From contig NZ_CP108095.1 in NCBI RefSeq assembly GCF_036194065.1, positions 7,068,001-7,132,000 on the forward strand: 64,000 nucleotides of DNA. Direction: 5' to 3'. Both the position numbers and the translations under genes were made by a program. Positions 16,958 through 26,331 of the stretch are shown here, piece by piece; positions within the stretch are counted from its first letter, which is position 1, and every line of letters starts with the position of its first letter. The notes under the pieces were generated by a model. The model saw only the letters and a program-made list of their open reading frames with translations. It made no database searches and was not told the DNA's origin. Source of the DNA: Streptomyces sp. NBC_00239 (GTDB lineage Bacteria; Actinomycetota; Actinomycetes; Streptomycetales; Streptomycetaceae).

Positions 16958-18223
16958 ATGCCGTCCCCGTCCCCGACGGACCCGCTCGACCGCGGTGACC
17001 ACCCGCTGCTCCTCCTGATCAGCCCCATGGACCAGGAGACCCGCGGCCACCTGCTGGAGTCCGTGGCGCGCGACCACCGGATCTGGCTCTTCTCCGACCG
17101 CGAGCCCGGCTGGGAGACGCCGTTCATCACCGGTCACACGCGCGTCGACACCCTGGACGCCGACGGCATGACCCGGGCGGCCCTCGCCGTGGCCCCCGAC
17201 GCGGTCCTGTGCTGGGACGAGACCCGCATCCTCCCGGCCGCCCGGGTGGCCCGCGCCCTCGGCCTGCCGGGGCTCACCCCGGAAGCCGTACTGACCTGCC
17301 GGGACAAGCACCTCACCCGCCTCGCGGTGGCCGAGGCCGGCGGCCCGCAGGCCCGCTCCACCGCCGTCTCGACGCTCACCGAGGCGTACGAGGCGGCCGC
17401 GGCGACCGGCTACCCGGTCGTGGTCAAGCCCCGCGCGCTCGTGGGCAGCACGGGCACCCGGCTGGCCCGCACCCCCGAGGAACTCGCCGAGGTCTTCCCC
17501 GGCATCCGCGGCACCACCATGGACGAGGTCCGCGAGCGCTTCGAACAGCCCGTGCTCGTCGAGGAGTACCTCGACGGCCCCGAGATCAGCGTCGACGCGC
17601 TGATCTGGGACGGCGAGGTGACCCCGCTCTTCGTCGCCCGCAAGGAACTCAGCCCGCCCCCGCACTTCGAGGAAGTCGGCCACGGCGTCGACGCCGCCGA
17701 CCCGCTGCTCGCCGACCCCGAACTGCTGCGCGCCCTGACCACCGTGCACGCCGCCGTCGGCGTCACCCGCGGCTGGACGCACTCCGAGTGGCGCCTCACC
17801 GCCCGCGGACCCGCACTGGTCGAGGTCAACGCCCGCAGCGGCGGCGACTTCATCTCCTACCTCGGCCTGCTGGCCACCGGCTGGGACGCCGGCCTGGCGG
17901 CCGCCCGGCTCTCGCTCGGACAGCGCCCCGAACAGGGCGAGGCGAGCTGCGGGGCCGCCGCCGTACGCTTCCTCTACCCCGACGAGGAGACCGTCGTCGG
18001 ACGCGTCACCATCGACCGCGACCGGCTGCCCGCCGGCATCCGGATCGCCCGGGTGGTCGCACGGCCCGGCCACGTCCTGGAACTCCCGCCCGCCTCGCAC
18101 ACCGGCCGGTACGCCATGCTCGTCGCGGCCGCCGACGGCGCGGAGGGCTGCCGGGCGACGCTCGACGCGGCCGAGGACGCGGTCCTCCTCGAAGCCGCCG
18201 AGCCGCTCCCGATCCCCCGGTGA
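16958..18223 (+). CDS. ATP-grasp carboxylate-amine ligase
   Basis: A 421-residue ATP-grasp enzyme: N-terminal pre-ATP domain (about 1-115), then GYPVVVKPRALVGSTGTRLA with the nucleotide-binding Lys157, EQPVLVEEYLDGPEISVDAL, and the Mg-ligand strand ALVEVNARSGGDFISY. Enzymes of this type activate a carboxylate as acyl phosphate and join it to an amine, often making a dipeptide or amide in small biosynthetic clusters. ATG 16958 follows CGAAAGG. The MFS gene starts at GTG 18220 inside its stop, so product formation and export are coupled. The clustered dioxygenase, monooxygenase and prenyltransferase suggest a tryptophan-derived substrate, which is inference. Confidence 0.85.
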   Translation: MPSPSPTDPLDRGDHPLLLLISPMDQETRGHLLESVARDHRIWLFSDREPGWETPFITGHTRVDTLDADGMTRAALAVAPDAVLCWDETRILPAARVARALGLPGLTPEAVLTCRDKHLTRLAVAEAGGPQARSTAVSTLTEAYEAAAATGYPVVVKPRALVGSTGTRLARTPEELAEVFPGIRGTTMDEVRERFEQPVLVEEYLDGPEISVDALIWDGEVTPLFVARKELSPPPHFEEVGHGVDAADPLLADPELLRALTTVHAAVGVTRGWTHSEWRLTARGPALVEVNARSGGDFISYLGLLATGWDAGLAAARLSLGQRPEQGEASCGAAAVRFLYPDEETVVGRVTIDRDRLPAGIRIARVVARPGHVLELPPASHTGRYAMLVAAADGAEGCRATLDAAEDAVLLEAAEPLPIPR

Positions 18224-19494
18224 GCGTGGCGGGGGAGACCCGTACCGGCGAGGCCGAGGCGGCCGGCGTCCTGCTCACCTGGCGCGAGGCACCCCTGCCG
18301 GTCAAGGCGGTCATCGCCGGCATCATGGTGAACCGGCTCGGCGGCTTCCTCCAGGTGTTCCTGGTGCTCTACATGGTCGCCGGCGGATATCCGGAGGTGC
18401 GGGCGGGATTCGCGCTCGCCGCACACGGCGCGGGCGCGGTGGCGGGCATCCTCCTCGGCGGCTGGCTCGTCGGCCGGATCGGCGTCCGGGCCTCGATCGT
18501 CTCCTCGATGACGGCCAACGCGGCCCTCACCGCAGCGCTCCTGTACGCCGGGTCCTACCCGGTGATGCTGCTTCTCGCGGCCGGCACCGGCGCGGCGAGC
18601 CAGGTCTACCGGCCCGCGTCGGCCGAACTGGTCAGCCGGCTCACCGGCGAGGAGCGCCGCGTGATGGTGTTCGCCATGTACCGGCTCGCCACCAACATCG
18701 GGACCACCGCGGCGCCGCTGATCGGCGCCGCGCTCGTCGCCCACTCGTACACCCTGCTCTTCTGGGCGGAGGCGGCCGCCGCCCTGGCCGTCGCCGTGTT
18801 CGCCGCCCGGATCCTCCCGCGCGACCGGCCCGGCGCCGCGACGGCCGCCGGCCCGGCGGGCCACGGCGGCGCGCGGGCGCAGGAGGCACAGGAGGCGGCG
18901 GGCGGGGGCGGCTACCGGGCGGTGCTGCGCGACCGCGGCTTCGTCCTGTTCCTCCTCGCCATCCTCGGCTTCTCCGCGGTCTACACCCAGTACCTGTCGA
19001 CGCTCCCGCTCGCCGTCCGCGAGCGCGGCCTGGACGTCTTCGTGTACGGGGTCCTCGTCGCCGTCAACGGCCTGATCGTCATCCTGTGCGAGCTGGCGGT
19101 GACCCGTAAGGTGCAGCGGTGGCCGGCCCGGGTCGCCACCCTCGCCGGCATCCTCGCCGTCGGCATCGGCCTCGCCGCCTACGCGCTGCCCTGGGGGATC
19201 GTCGGCCTGGTGGCCGCCACCGTCGTGTGGTCGGCCGGCGAGATCATCGGCTCGCCGACCATGACCGCCTACCCCGCGCTGGCCGCCGCGCCCGAGAACC
19301 GCAGCCGGTATCTGGGAGCCTCCCAGGCCATGTTCGGGGTGGGTTCGGCCGTGGGGCCCGCCGCGGGTGTCGCCGCGTGGTCGCTGATGGGCGACGCGGT
19401 GTGGCTCGCCTGCGCGGCCGTCGCCGCGCTCGCCGCGGCCGCCGCCTACGCCGGCATGCCCGCCGCGGCGAACCGCCCGGCGAAGTCCGGCTGA
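18220..19494 (+). CDS. MFS exporter of the biosynthetic cluster
   Basis: A 424-residue major facilitator with about twelve membrane segments. The first half carries the loop 2-3 motif [18 protein letters not shown] basic Arg/Pro/Ala-rich central loop follows (about 195-225). GTG 18220 overlaps the ATP-grasp stop by four bases. This arrangement is usual for self-resistance or product efflux in antibiotic-type clusters. Substrate inferred only from context. Confidence 0.85.
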   Translation: MSVAGETRTGEAEAAGVLLTWREAPLPVKAVIAGIMVNRLGGFLQVFLVLYMVAGGYPEVRAGFALAAHGAGAVAGILLGGWLVGRIGVRASIVSSMTANAALTAALLYAGSYPVMLLLAAGTGAASQVYRPASAELVSRLTGEERRVMVFAMYRLATNIGTTAAPLIGAALVAHSYTLLFWAEAAAALAVAVFAARILPRDRPGAATAAGPAGHGGARAQEAQEAAGGGGYRAVLRDRGFVLFLLAILGFSAVYTQYLSTLPLAVRERGLDVFVYGVLVAVNGLIVILCELAVTRKVQRWPARVATLAGILAVGIGLAAYALPWGIVGLVAATVVWSAGEIIGSPTMTAYPALAAAPENRSRYLGASQAMFGVGSAVGPAAGVAAWSLMGDAVWLACAAVAALAAAAAYAGMPAAANRPAKSG

Positions 19495-19633
19495 TCCGTC
19501 AAGTCGCCCACCCCCGCCCGGGAATGGGGCCGCGGCAGCCGCTCGGTATCGTGAGGCCGATGGGCTCCCGCGCGTGGGCGGCCGCGACATCCGTCGCGGC
19601 CGTCCACGCGCTGTTGTGGACGGATGGTGTGCT

Positions 19634-21022
19634 GTGGAGGGTTCGTTGGGCGGGGCACGGGCCGGCGGCGATCGCGCCGCGGCCGCCGTGTGCGTCATCG
19701 GCGCGGGCCTGTCGGGGCTCGCGACGGCGCACGCGCTGGCGGCCAGGGGCGTCGACTTCGTCTGTCTGGAGAAGGCGCCGGACGTCGGAGGGATGTGGCG
19801 CCAGGAGGGCGCCGGCGAGCGGGGCCCCGGCTACCGGTCGCTGCACCTCAACACCGCCAAACAGCTCACCGGTTACGCCGACTTCCCGATGGCGGCCGAC
19901 CTGCCCCTCTACCCGCGGCACAGCGAGGTCGCCGCGTACCTGCGCTCCTTCGCCGAGTGGGCCGGGCTGCTGCCCCGCATCGAACTGCGCACCGAAGTGC
20001 TCTCCGTACGGCAGGACGGCGACCGCGCCGCGGACGGACACGGCGCCGGCGCGGCCACCGGCGGCGGCTGGACGGTCACCAGCCGGGACGCCCGGGGGGC
20101 GGTGACACGGCGGCGGTTCACGCACGTGGTCGTCGCCTCCGGCCACAACACGGAGGCCGCGCTGCCCGATCCGCTGCCGCCGGGCGCCGCGTCCTTCTCC
20201 GGACGGATCCTGCACTCCCTCGACTACCGCGACGGCGGCGACTTCGCCGGGCAGCGGGTCGTCGTCGTCGGCATGGGCGCGTCGGGCGTGGACATCGCCT
20301 CGGACCTCTCCCGGCACGCCGCGCGGACCGTGCTGTCCGTCCGCCGCAGCCTGCACGTCGTGCCCAAGCAGCTCTACGGCATCTCCGTGGACCTGATCGC
20401 GGAGGCGCCGTGGTGGAACGAGATGTCCTTCCCCGAGCAGCGCACCTTCGTCGAGCAGGCGCTGTACGTGGCGCGGGGCAAGGTGTCGGACTACGGCCTG
20501 CCCGAGCCCGACCACCCGATCTTCGCCTCGGCCGTGACCATCTCGGACGAGATCCTCAGCCGGATCCGGCACGGCGCGGTCGTCCCGCGGCCCGCGATCC
20601 ACGCCCTCGACGGCAGCCGCGTGTCCTTCGCCGACGGCACTTCGGAGGAGGCCGACGCGATCGTCTACTGCACCGGATTCCGCATGGCGTTCCCCTTCCT
20701 GGCCGAGGGCTGCCCGGCGGACCCGCTGGAGCGGGCCGTGCGGCTGTACAAGCGGGTGGTCGCGCCCGACCGCCCCGGCCTGTACTTCGTCGGTCTGATC
20801 CGCCCCGTGGGCTCGATCACCCGCCTCGTGGAAGCCCAGTCGCGGTGGGTGGCCGGGATCGCCGCCGGGGACGTCACCCTGCCGTCCGAGGACTCCATGC
20901 GCGAGGAGATCGGCGCGTACCTGCGCGCCATCGAGAAGCGCTACGGGCGGACGGAGGGTGCTTCCATCCAGGTGGACGTCGGCCCTTACCTGCGGGAGCT
21001 GCGCGAGCTCCAGGAGGCGTAG
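19634..21022 (+). CDS. Flavin-containing monooxygenase (FMO), possible aldoxime-forming
   Basis: Cytosolic FAD/NADPH N-oxygenase. FAD motif [10 protein letters not shown] (about residues 19-28), the FMO fingerprint [11 protein letters not shown], and NADPH motif [13 protein letters not shown] occur in order. A C-terminal [10 protein letters not shown] strand is typical. Start is uncertain: GTG 19574, GTG 19634 and TTG 19646 (after GGAGGG) are in frame; 19634 is a compromise. The neighbouring convergent gene is a DMATS prenyltransferase. In Streptomyces coelicolor such a pair (SCO7467/SCO7468) makes 5-dimethylallylindole-3-acetonitrile, the FMO turning prenyl-tryptophan into its acetaldoxime. 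The same role is likely here but not proven. Confidence 0.8.
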   Translation: MEGSLGGARAGGDRAAAAVCVIGAGLSGLATAHALAARGVDFVCLEKAPDVGGMWRQEGAGERGPGYRSLHLNTAKQLTGYADFPMAADLPLYPRHSEVAAYLRSFAEWAGLLPRIELRTEVLSVRQDGDRAADGHGAGAATGGGWTVTSRDARGAVTRRRFTHVVVASGHNTEAALPDPLPPGAASFSGRILHSLDYRDGGDFAGQRVVVVGMGASGVDIASDLSRHAARTVLSVRRSLHVVPKQLYGISVDLIAEAPWWNEMSFPEQRTFVEQALYVARGKVSDYGLPEPDHPIFASAVTISDEILSRIRHGAVVPRPAIHALDGSRVSFADGTSEEADAIVYCTGFRMAFPFLAEGCPADPLERAVRLYKRVVAPDRPGLYFVGLIRPVGSITRLVEAQSRWVAGIAAGDVTLPSEDSMREEIGAYLRAIEKRYGRTEGASIQVDVGPYLRELRELQEA

Positions 21023-21029
21023 CGCCGGC

Positions 21030-22358
21030 TCACAGGGCGGCCCCGGCCGGTACGCGCACCTCGGCGGCCGGCGGCCGGACCGCGTACGCCTCCGACGAGA
21101 CGTAGGCGGTGATCCGCGGCGGCCGGCCCTGCTGGTGGACGAGCGCGAGGTAGGCGATCAGGCCCACGCCGTCCTCGGGGCGCCGCGCGGTGACGGCGGA
21201 CAGCGCGCGGACCAGCGGGGCGGGGTCCATGCCGTGGCGGCGGAGCACGGCCACCGCCCGGTCGAGGGCCTCCCCGTCGTGGCGGGCGTAGTCGCGTACC
21301 GGGATGTGGAGGGTGAATCCGCTGGGCCGGGCGCTACCGGTCTCGGTGAAGGCGTGGCAGGTGATGCCGGGCCGCCGGTGCAGTGACGGGCCCGTCCCGG
21401 CCGGGGAATCGCGGCCGCCGGTGCCGGCGGCGGTGCCGTGTCCGGCCGCCGTGCGGAAGAACCTCTCGACCTCCGACCGCGTCGGGCCGCCGTCCATGCG
21501 GGACAGGCCGGCGGCGGCCGTGGCCGACAGGTTCCGGTGCGTGAGGTACACCTTCGCCCGGGGTTTCTCCCACGCGCCCAGGTCCAGCGCGAAGAAGAGG
21601 TGGCGGTCGCCCTCGGGCAGCGCGGCGAACGCCTGCCGGTGGCCGAGGCGGTGCAGCGCCTCGCGCACGGTATCGGCGGAACGTTCCTGCCCGGCCGCGG
21701 CGGGGTTCAGGTACACCTTGACCTTGGGGACCCCGCCGGGCAGCAGTTCCAGCGCGCACCAGAGCGCCAGGGGCCCTTCGGGGGCCGGCGGGAAGAAGAG
21801 GTCTTCCAGCTCGTCCAGCCGCCTCGTCCCGAACCCCCAACGGCGCGCCATGGCGCGGACCGCCCGCAGTCCGCTCCGCCCGTTCGCCGCCAGTCCGTCG
21901 GCGCCGAACCCCGGCTCCAGCAGCACGCGCAGCGTCGGGGCCGCACCGGGAACGAAGGAGAGCGAGAACTCCACCGGCGTGTGGTCGTCGGAGAGGAAGC
22001 AGTCGGCGGACGGCGGTAGGGCGAGCGGCCGTTCGGCGGCCGGGCCCAGTGCCGCCAGCAGCGTACGGGCGTAGTCCGCGGAGTCGGCCCCGCCCAGTCC
22101 TGCGGCCTCGCACAGCCGCAGGACCTGTCTTGACGTGTGACCGCCCAGTGTCTCCCCACCGGGTGGTGAACCGGGCCGCGAGTCGGGCCGCGAGCCGGCC
22201 CGCGCGTCAGGCCGCGAGGCGGGCCGTGACTCCGTTGCCGTACGTCCTGCCCCGGTCCGGAGCGCCCAAGAAGATACCCGCCCGGAGGGGCGGGTATCGA
22301 GGGGGCCCGGCTCGGTGGTGAGCGGGGGGACAGCGGCGTCGGCGGATATGCGGTCCAC
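21030..22358 (-). CDS. DMATS-type aromatic (indole) prenyltransferase
   Basis: ABBA-fold prenyltransferase of 442 residues that transfers dimethylallyl from DMAPP to an indole, usually tryptophan, without needing an Asp-rich motif. Barrel strands with the diphosphate-binding basic residues are visible: PVEFSLSF, PKVKVYLNP, RAKVYLTHRN, TCHAFTE, GFTLHIPVRDY and RITAYVSSEAY. The first 75 residues are a low-complexity Arg/Pro/Ser/Asp segment with 12-base DNA repeats, so the real fold begins near GETLGGHT. GTG 22358 has the excellent site TAAGGAGGTG. It follows the conservon P450 by about 100 bases on the same strand and ends 7 bases from the FMO stop. Regiochemistry cannot be told. Confidence 0.85.
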   Translation of the reverse strand: MDRISADAAVPPLTTEPGPLDTRPSGRVSSWALRTGAGRTATESRPASRPDARAGSRPDSRPGSPPGGETLGGHTSRQVLRLCEAAGLGGADSADYARTLLAALGPAAERPLALPPSADCFLSDDHTPVEFSLSFVPGAAPTLRVLLEPGFGADGLAANGRSGLRAVRAMARRWGFGTRRLDELEDLFFPPAPEGPLALWCALELLPGGVPKVKVYLNPAAAGQERSADTVREALHRLGHRQAFAALPEGDRHLFFALDLGAWEKPRAKVYLTHRNLSATAAAGLSRMDGGPTRSEVERFFRTAAGHGTAAGTGGRDSPAGTGPSLHRRPGITCHAFTETGSARPSGFTLHIPVRDYARHDGEALDRAVAVLRRHGMDPAPLVRALSAVTARRPEDGVGLIAYLALVHQQGRPPRITAYVSSEAYAVRPPAAEVRVPAGAAL

Positions 22359-22462
22359 GACACCTCCTTAGCCTCGTAAGCACGTCGGAATAACGCGTTC
22401 CTCACTACCCCCGAGGCCGACCGTTCATGCGGTGGCAGAGGGTCCGGCCGGTGTCGGGTGGA

Positions 22463-23812
22463 TCACTTCGTGAGCCAGTTGAGGAACTGGCTCCACTTTC
22501 CGCCGCGTTCAGGCTTGCCCGCGGCCTGGGCCGCCTCGGTGCGCACGGCTGCCTCGGGGCGCGCCTGAGGCACGCCGCGGTGCGTCGGCCCGGCCGGGGT
22601 GAACCGCGCGGGCAGCGCGGCGAGGGCGCGGTTGAAGGGGCCGGGACGCCAGATGAGGCTGTCCTCGGGGACCGCGAGTTCGACGTCGGGGAGCGCGTTG
22701 AGCAGGCTCTCGATCGCGGTCACGGTGATCTGCCGGGCGGGCTCCTTCGACGGGCAGGCGTGCGAGCCCGCGCTCCACGCCAGGTGCGCCCGGTTGCTGC
22801 CGGCCTGGCGGGCGGCGGTCAGCGCCGGACCCGTGTTGGCGGCCGCGAAACTGACCAGCATCAGATCGCCCGCCCGCAGCGTCCGCCCGGCGAACTCCAT
22901 GTCGGCGGCCGGATAGTGCGGCGCGTAGTTCGACATCGGCGGGTTGTCCCACAGCGTGTCGTCGATGGCCTCGTCGATCAGGCCGCCGCCGTCGGCGTAC
23001 CGGTCGTCGGTGAGCAGCCGGTGCAGGGTGTTGGCGATGAGGTTGCGCAGCGGCTCGGCGCCCGCGCCCAGGAGCAGGGCGAGCTGGTGCATCATCTCGT
23101 CGTCGGTCAGCTGTGCTTGATGCTGCATCAGCCAGGAGGTGACGTCGTCGCCGGGCCGGTTCCGCTTGAGCGCGATCAGTTCGCCCACGGCCCCGAACAG
23201 CACTTCGGTCGCCTTCTCGGCGTTGACGCCGTCGAACATCCCGGAAATGCCGAACAGGACCCGGTCGCCGATCTCCGCGGGGCAGCCGAACAGTTCGTTG
23301 AACACGAACAGCGGCAGCTGCCGGGCGTAGTCGCCGAGCAGGTCGGCCGAACCGCGGGTGGAGAACTGCGAGATCAGGTAGGCGGATATCTGCTCGGTGC
23401 TCCGGCTCAGCTTGCGCTGGTCGACCCGCGCCATGCTGTCGGTGACCGCCTGGCGCAGCCGAAGGTGCTCGGCGCCGTCGGTGAACATGCAGTTGGGCCG
23501 GTACGCGAGCAGCGGCACGACCGGGCTGTCCGGCGGGACCTGGCCCTCGCCCAGGGCCCGCCAGCGGCGCGAGTCCTTGCGGAAGGAGCTGGAGTCCTGG
23601 AGCAGTTGCAGCGCCGCCGAGTAGTCGGTGACCAAGGTGGCCTCCACGCCCGGAGCGAGCTCCACGGGCGCGGTCGGACCGTGGTGGCGCAGGTAGGCGT
23701 AGTACGCCTGGGGATCGGCCGCGAACCCCGGTCCGTACAGCGGCACTCTGCCGCCGGCTTCGTGGGCAGGGCACCCGGGCGGGGGCACGGGGGCGGTGGG
23801 CTGGGTGTGCAT
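22463..23812 (-). CDS. cvnE: Conservon cytochrome P450, CYP157-like, without ExxR
   Basis: A 449-residue P450 with the haem-ligating Cys353 in HLAWSAGSHACPS. The loop lacks the usual Phe before GxG. The I-helix reads LLGAGAEPLRN, so the acid/alcohol Thr pair is absent. The K-helix ExxR position reads DDTLWDNPP, with Asp for Glu and Trp for Arg. Loss of ExxR is known for the CYP157 family of streptomycetes, whose genes sit in conservons. Normal monooxygenase activity is doubtful; a structural or signalling role with the GTPase system is possible. The start lies 9 bases after the GTPase stop. Fifth gene of the conservon. Confidence 0.85.
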   Translation of the reverse strand: MHTQPTAPVPPPGCPAHEAGGRVPLYGPGFAADPQAYYAYLRHHGPTAPVELAPGVEATLVTDYSAALQLLQDSSSFRKDSRRWRALGEGQVPPDSPVVPLLAYRPNCMFTDGAEHLRLRQAVTDSMARVDQRKLSRSTEQISAYLISQFSTRGSADLLGDYARQLPLFVFNELFGCPAEIGDRVLFGISGMFDGVNAEKATEVLFGAVGELIALKRNRPGDDVTSWLMQHQAQLTDDEMMHQLALLLGAGAEPLRNLIANTLHRLLTDDRYADGGGLIDEAIDDTLWDNPPMSNYAPHYPAADMEFAGRTLRAGDLMLVSFAAANTGPALTAARQAGSNRAHLAWSAGSHACPSKEPARQITVTAIESLLNALPDVELAVPEDSLIWRPGPFNRALAALPARFTPAGPTHRGVPQARPEAAVRTEAAQAAGKPERGGKWSQFLNWLTK

Positions 23813-23821
23813 GGTCTGCTC

Positions 23822-24415
23822 CTAGCGAGCGCGGTGCAGCAAATAGCGGACGAGTGTGATCAGCGCGTCGGCGGACGACTTCTCGTCGCGCGCGTCGCAG
23901 GTGACGACCGGGGTGTCGTCGAGCAGGTCGAGCGCCTCGCGCAGCGCCCGCGCCTCGCGGTCGGCGGTGCCGTCGAAGCGGTTGACGGCGATGGCGTAGT
24001 CGAGGCCGTACTGCTCGATCAGGTCGATCACCGGGAAGGAGTCCGCCAGCCGTTCGGGGTCCACGAGCACGAGCGCGCCGAGCGCACCGCGTGCCATGTC
24101 CTCCCACATCTGAACGAAACGCTGCTGACCGGGCGTTCCGAACAGGTACAGCACCACGCGGTCGCTGATGGTCAGGCGGCCGAAGTCCATGGCCACCGTG
24201 GTGGTGGTCTTGCCCCGGACGCCCTTGAGGTCGTCGAAGGACTCGCCGGCGCGAGTCATCGTCTCCTCGGTGGACAGCGGGGGGATCTCCGAGATCGTAC
24301 GGATGAAGGTGGTCTTGCCCACGGCGAAGTGCCCCACGACGAGGATCTTCACCGCGGTCTGCGTGGCTCCGCCGCGGACGTACGCCTGGCTACCCAAACT
24401 TGGCGCGGAGTCCAT
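23822..24415 (-). CDS. cvnD: Conservon small GTP-binding protein CvnD
   Basis: A 197-residue MglA/Ras-like GTPase. P-loop GHFAVGKTT, switch II LFGTPGQQRF, base motif NRFD and G5 TCDAR are present. The switch II Thr-Pro in place of Ala-Gly is normal for this class. In conservons it forms a membrane-associated complex with the kinase, roadblock and DUF742 proteins. Its start overlaps the DUF742 gene by 26 bases, indicating translational coupling. Confidence 0.92.
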   Translation of the reverse strand: MDSAPSLGSQAYVRGGATQTAVKILVVGHFAVGKTTFIRTISEIPPLSTEETMTRAGESFDDLKGVRGKTTTTVAMDFGRLTISDRVVLYLFGTPGQQRFVQMWEDMARGALGALVLVDPERLADSFPVIDLIEQYGLDYAIAVNRFDGTADREARALREALDLLDDTPVVTCDARDEKSSADALITLVRYLLHRAR

Positions 24416-24767
24416 TCAGCACCTCCTCCAGGATGTGTCTGTCGGTGAGCGCGGCACGCTGCACGGGCGGGCGGGTGATCAGGTAGCCGCCCTCGGTGAG
24501 GGCGGACAGGAGGATCTTCACCACACCCATCGGCAGCTGCGTGTGCCCCGCTATCTCGGCGACCGACAGGTAGCCGGCGGTGCACAGGTCCAGCAGACCC
24601 TTCTCCTCGGGGGACAGCCGGGTCGGCCGCTGCTGGTCGTCGCCCGCGGCGGTGACCAGGGTGATCAGGGAGAGCTGCTCCTCGTCGGGCAGCCCGCGCC
24701 CCTTCGTGATGACGTACGGGCGGACTAAACCGGCGGCCTCGGGCTCGTGGTCCCCGGGGCCGTTCAC
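24390..24767 (-). CDS. cvnC: Conservon DUF742 protein CvnC
   Basis: A 125-residue DUF742 protein with the family opening AGLVRPYVITKGRGLP and the helix-turn-helix-like stretch YLSVAEIAGHTQLPMGVVKI, closing with ALTDRHILEEVLNGLRAKFG. GTG 24767 overlaps the stop of the roadblock gene by four bases. DUF742 proteins bridge the roadblock protein and the GTPase in conservon complexes. Confidence 0.92.
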   Translation of the reverse strand: MNGPGDHEPEAAGLVRPYVITKGRGLPDEEQLSLITLVTAAGDDQQRPTRLSPEEKGLLDLCTAGYLSVAEIAGHTQLPMGVVKILLSALTEGGYLITRPPVQRAALTDRHILEEVLNGLRAKFG

Positions 24768-25165
24768 GAGCGCGCGCCGAGGTTCTCGCGCGGCGGCGTC
24801 GTCAGCGCCTTGCCCAGCCTGCCGACGAGCTGCTGCATCCGGAAGGTGATGTCCTGCATGTCGACGTCCTGGGAGGCCGAGACACCGAGGTACGCGCCCT
24901 CCCCGGCGGAGATCAGGAAGACCCAGCCGCCGTCGAACTCGACCACGGTCTGGCGCCACTGCATCCGGCCGCCGTCGACGAAGAAGCCGAGCGAGCGGCT
25001 GAGCGACTGCACGCCGCTCATCGCGGCGGCCACTGTGTCCGCGTTGTCCTTGTCGAAGTCCTTGGTCCGAGCCATCAGCAGACCGTCGGCGGAGACCAGG
25101 ACCGCGTGCAGCGCCCCGGGAATCTCCAAGGCGCTGTCAAGCATCCATGACAGATCGTCGTTCAC
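24764..25165 (-). CDS. cvnB: Conservon roadblock/LC7 protein CvnB
   Basis: A 133-residue roadblock/LC7 domain protein (LSWMLDSALEIPGALHAVLV, SADGLLMARTKDF, then VVEFDGGWVFLISAGEGAYLG in two pieces). Such proteins act as GTPase regulators or scaffolds. Its ATG at 25165 overlaps the kinase stop by four bases, and its own stop overlaps the next start, so the conservon is tightly coupled. Confidence 0.92.
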   Translation of the reverse strand: MNDDLSWMLDSALEIPGALHAVLVSADGLLMARTKDFDKDNADTVAAAMSGVQSLSRSLGFFVDGGRMQWRQTVVEFDGGWVFLISAGEGAYLGVSASQDVDMQDITFRMQQLVGRLGKALTTPPRENLGARS

Positions 25166-26331
25166 GAGACCTCATGCCCTTCGCTGCTTGCATCACGTGT
25201 GCTGCTCGTCTGGTCCGGAGCGTCCGGCCGGGTGGCCCGTCCGGATTGCGTCCCCCGTTGGAACGCCCCCATGATCGCCGCGGTCTCCGCGCCGGAGCGG
25301 GCCGCCGGGAGCGACGGCGAGGTGCCTCCGGGCACGATGGCCATCGGCCGCTTGCGGCTGCGCTTGGGCAGGCCGTCGGCGGTGGAGGCCGTGGCCACCG
25401 CGGCTTCGGGACCGCCGCCCGGTTCCGCCGCGGCGACGGGGGAGGCGGGCGCCGGGGCCTTCCGCTCGGGCATGGCCGTGAGCAGCGCGTGCGGCAGCAG
25501 GAGGACCGCGCGGACGCCGCCGTACGGGGAGCTGGAATCCACGGACACCTCGAATCCGAAGCGCTCGCAGAGCACGCCGATCACCGCGAAACCGAACTGC
25601 GGGGGACTGCCGAGTCCCGAAACGCCGGTGACCCGCTCCGTCGAAAGGAGCTTTTCGGCCCGGGCCCGCTCCTCGTCGTTCATGCCGACACCGGCGTCGT
25701 CGACGACGATGCAAATTCCCTTGGGCACGGTGCGAATGTTGATTTCGACCACGGTGTCCGGGCTGGAATAGCTGGTCGCGTTGTCGAGCAGCTCGGCGAG
25801 AGCCAGCGCCACGGGCTCGACGGTCCGGTTGGTGATGCCGAAGTCGACCTGCGAAAGGATTTCCACCCGCCGGAAATGGCGGATCCTGCCCTGCGCGCTG
25901 CGCACGACGTCGTAAACCGAGGCGACCTCGCGCTGCCGGCCCAGCCAGCCGTCGCACAACACGGCGATGGACTGGGCGCGCCGGCCGAACTGAGAGTTCG
26001 TGTGGTCGATCTCCAGGAGGTCCTGGAGGATGACGGACTCGCCGTATTTGCTCTGCAGGCCGGAGATGACCGACTGCTGTTCGGCGGCGAGGCCCTGAAG
26101 CGTCCGCATCGCGGACTTCAGGACCGTTTTCGTCGCGTCCTGGGCCTGTTCTTTTTCGGCCTCGACGGACTTCGAGAAACTGTTCTCCAGTGTGATGTAG
26201 TGGGCCTTGACCTCTTCGATCTCATTCCGCAGGACTCGTGCCGCCCTGCGCTGGCGAACGATGACGACGACGGCGCCGATGATGGCGACGAGGAGGGCCC
26301 AGAGCACTGGGTTCTGCATGTAATCCGTCAT
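25162..26331 (-). CDS. cvnA: Conservon sensor histidine kinase-like protein CvnA
   Basis: A 389-residue membrane protein: one N-terminal transmembrane helix (about residues 9-26), a coiled-coil linker, then DHTNSQFGRRAQS at the phosphoacceptor-like position and a HATPase domain with N-box ALAELLDNATSYSSP and D-box VDDAGVGM. The last 110 residues are a disordered Ala/Pro/Ser tail. No response regulator gene is adjacent, as usual for conservons, where signal passes to the GTPase complex. It is first in the cvnA-B-C-D-P450 operon. Confidence 0.9.
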   Translation of the reverse strand: MTDYMQNPVLWALLVAIIGAVVVIVRQRRAARVLRNEIEEVKAHYITLENSFSKSVEAEKEQAQDATKTVLKSAMRTLQGLAAEQQSVISGLQSKYGESVILQDLLEIDHTNSQFGRRAQSIAVLCDGWLGRQREVASVYDVVRSAQGRIRHFRRVEILSQVDFGITNRTVEPVALALAELLDNATSYSSPDTVVEINIRTVPKGICIVVDDAGVGMNDEERARAEKLLSTERVTGVSGLGSPPQFGFAVIGVLCERFGFEVSVDSSSPYGGVRAVLLLPHALLTAMPERKAPAPASPVAAAEPGGGPEAAVATASTADGLPKRSRKRPMAIVPGGTSPSLPAARSGAETAAIMGAFQRGTQSGRATRPDAPDQTSSTRDASSEGHEVS

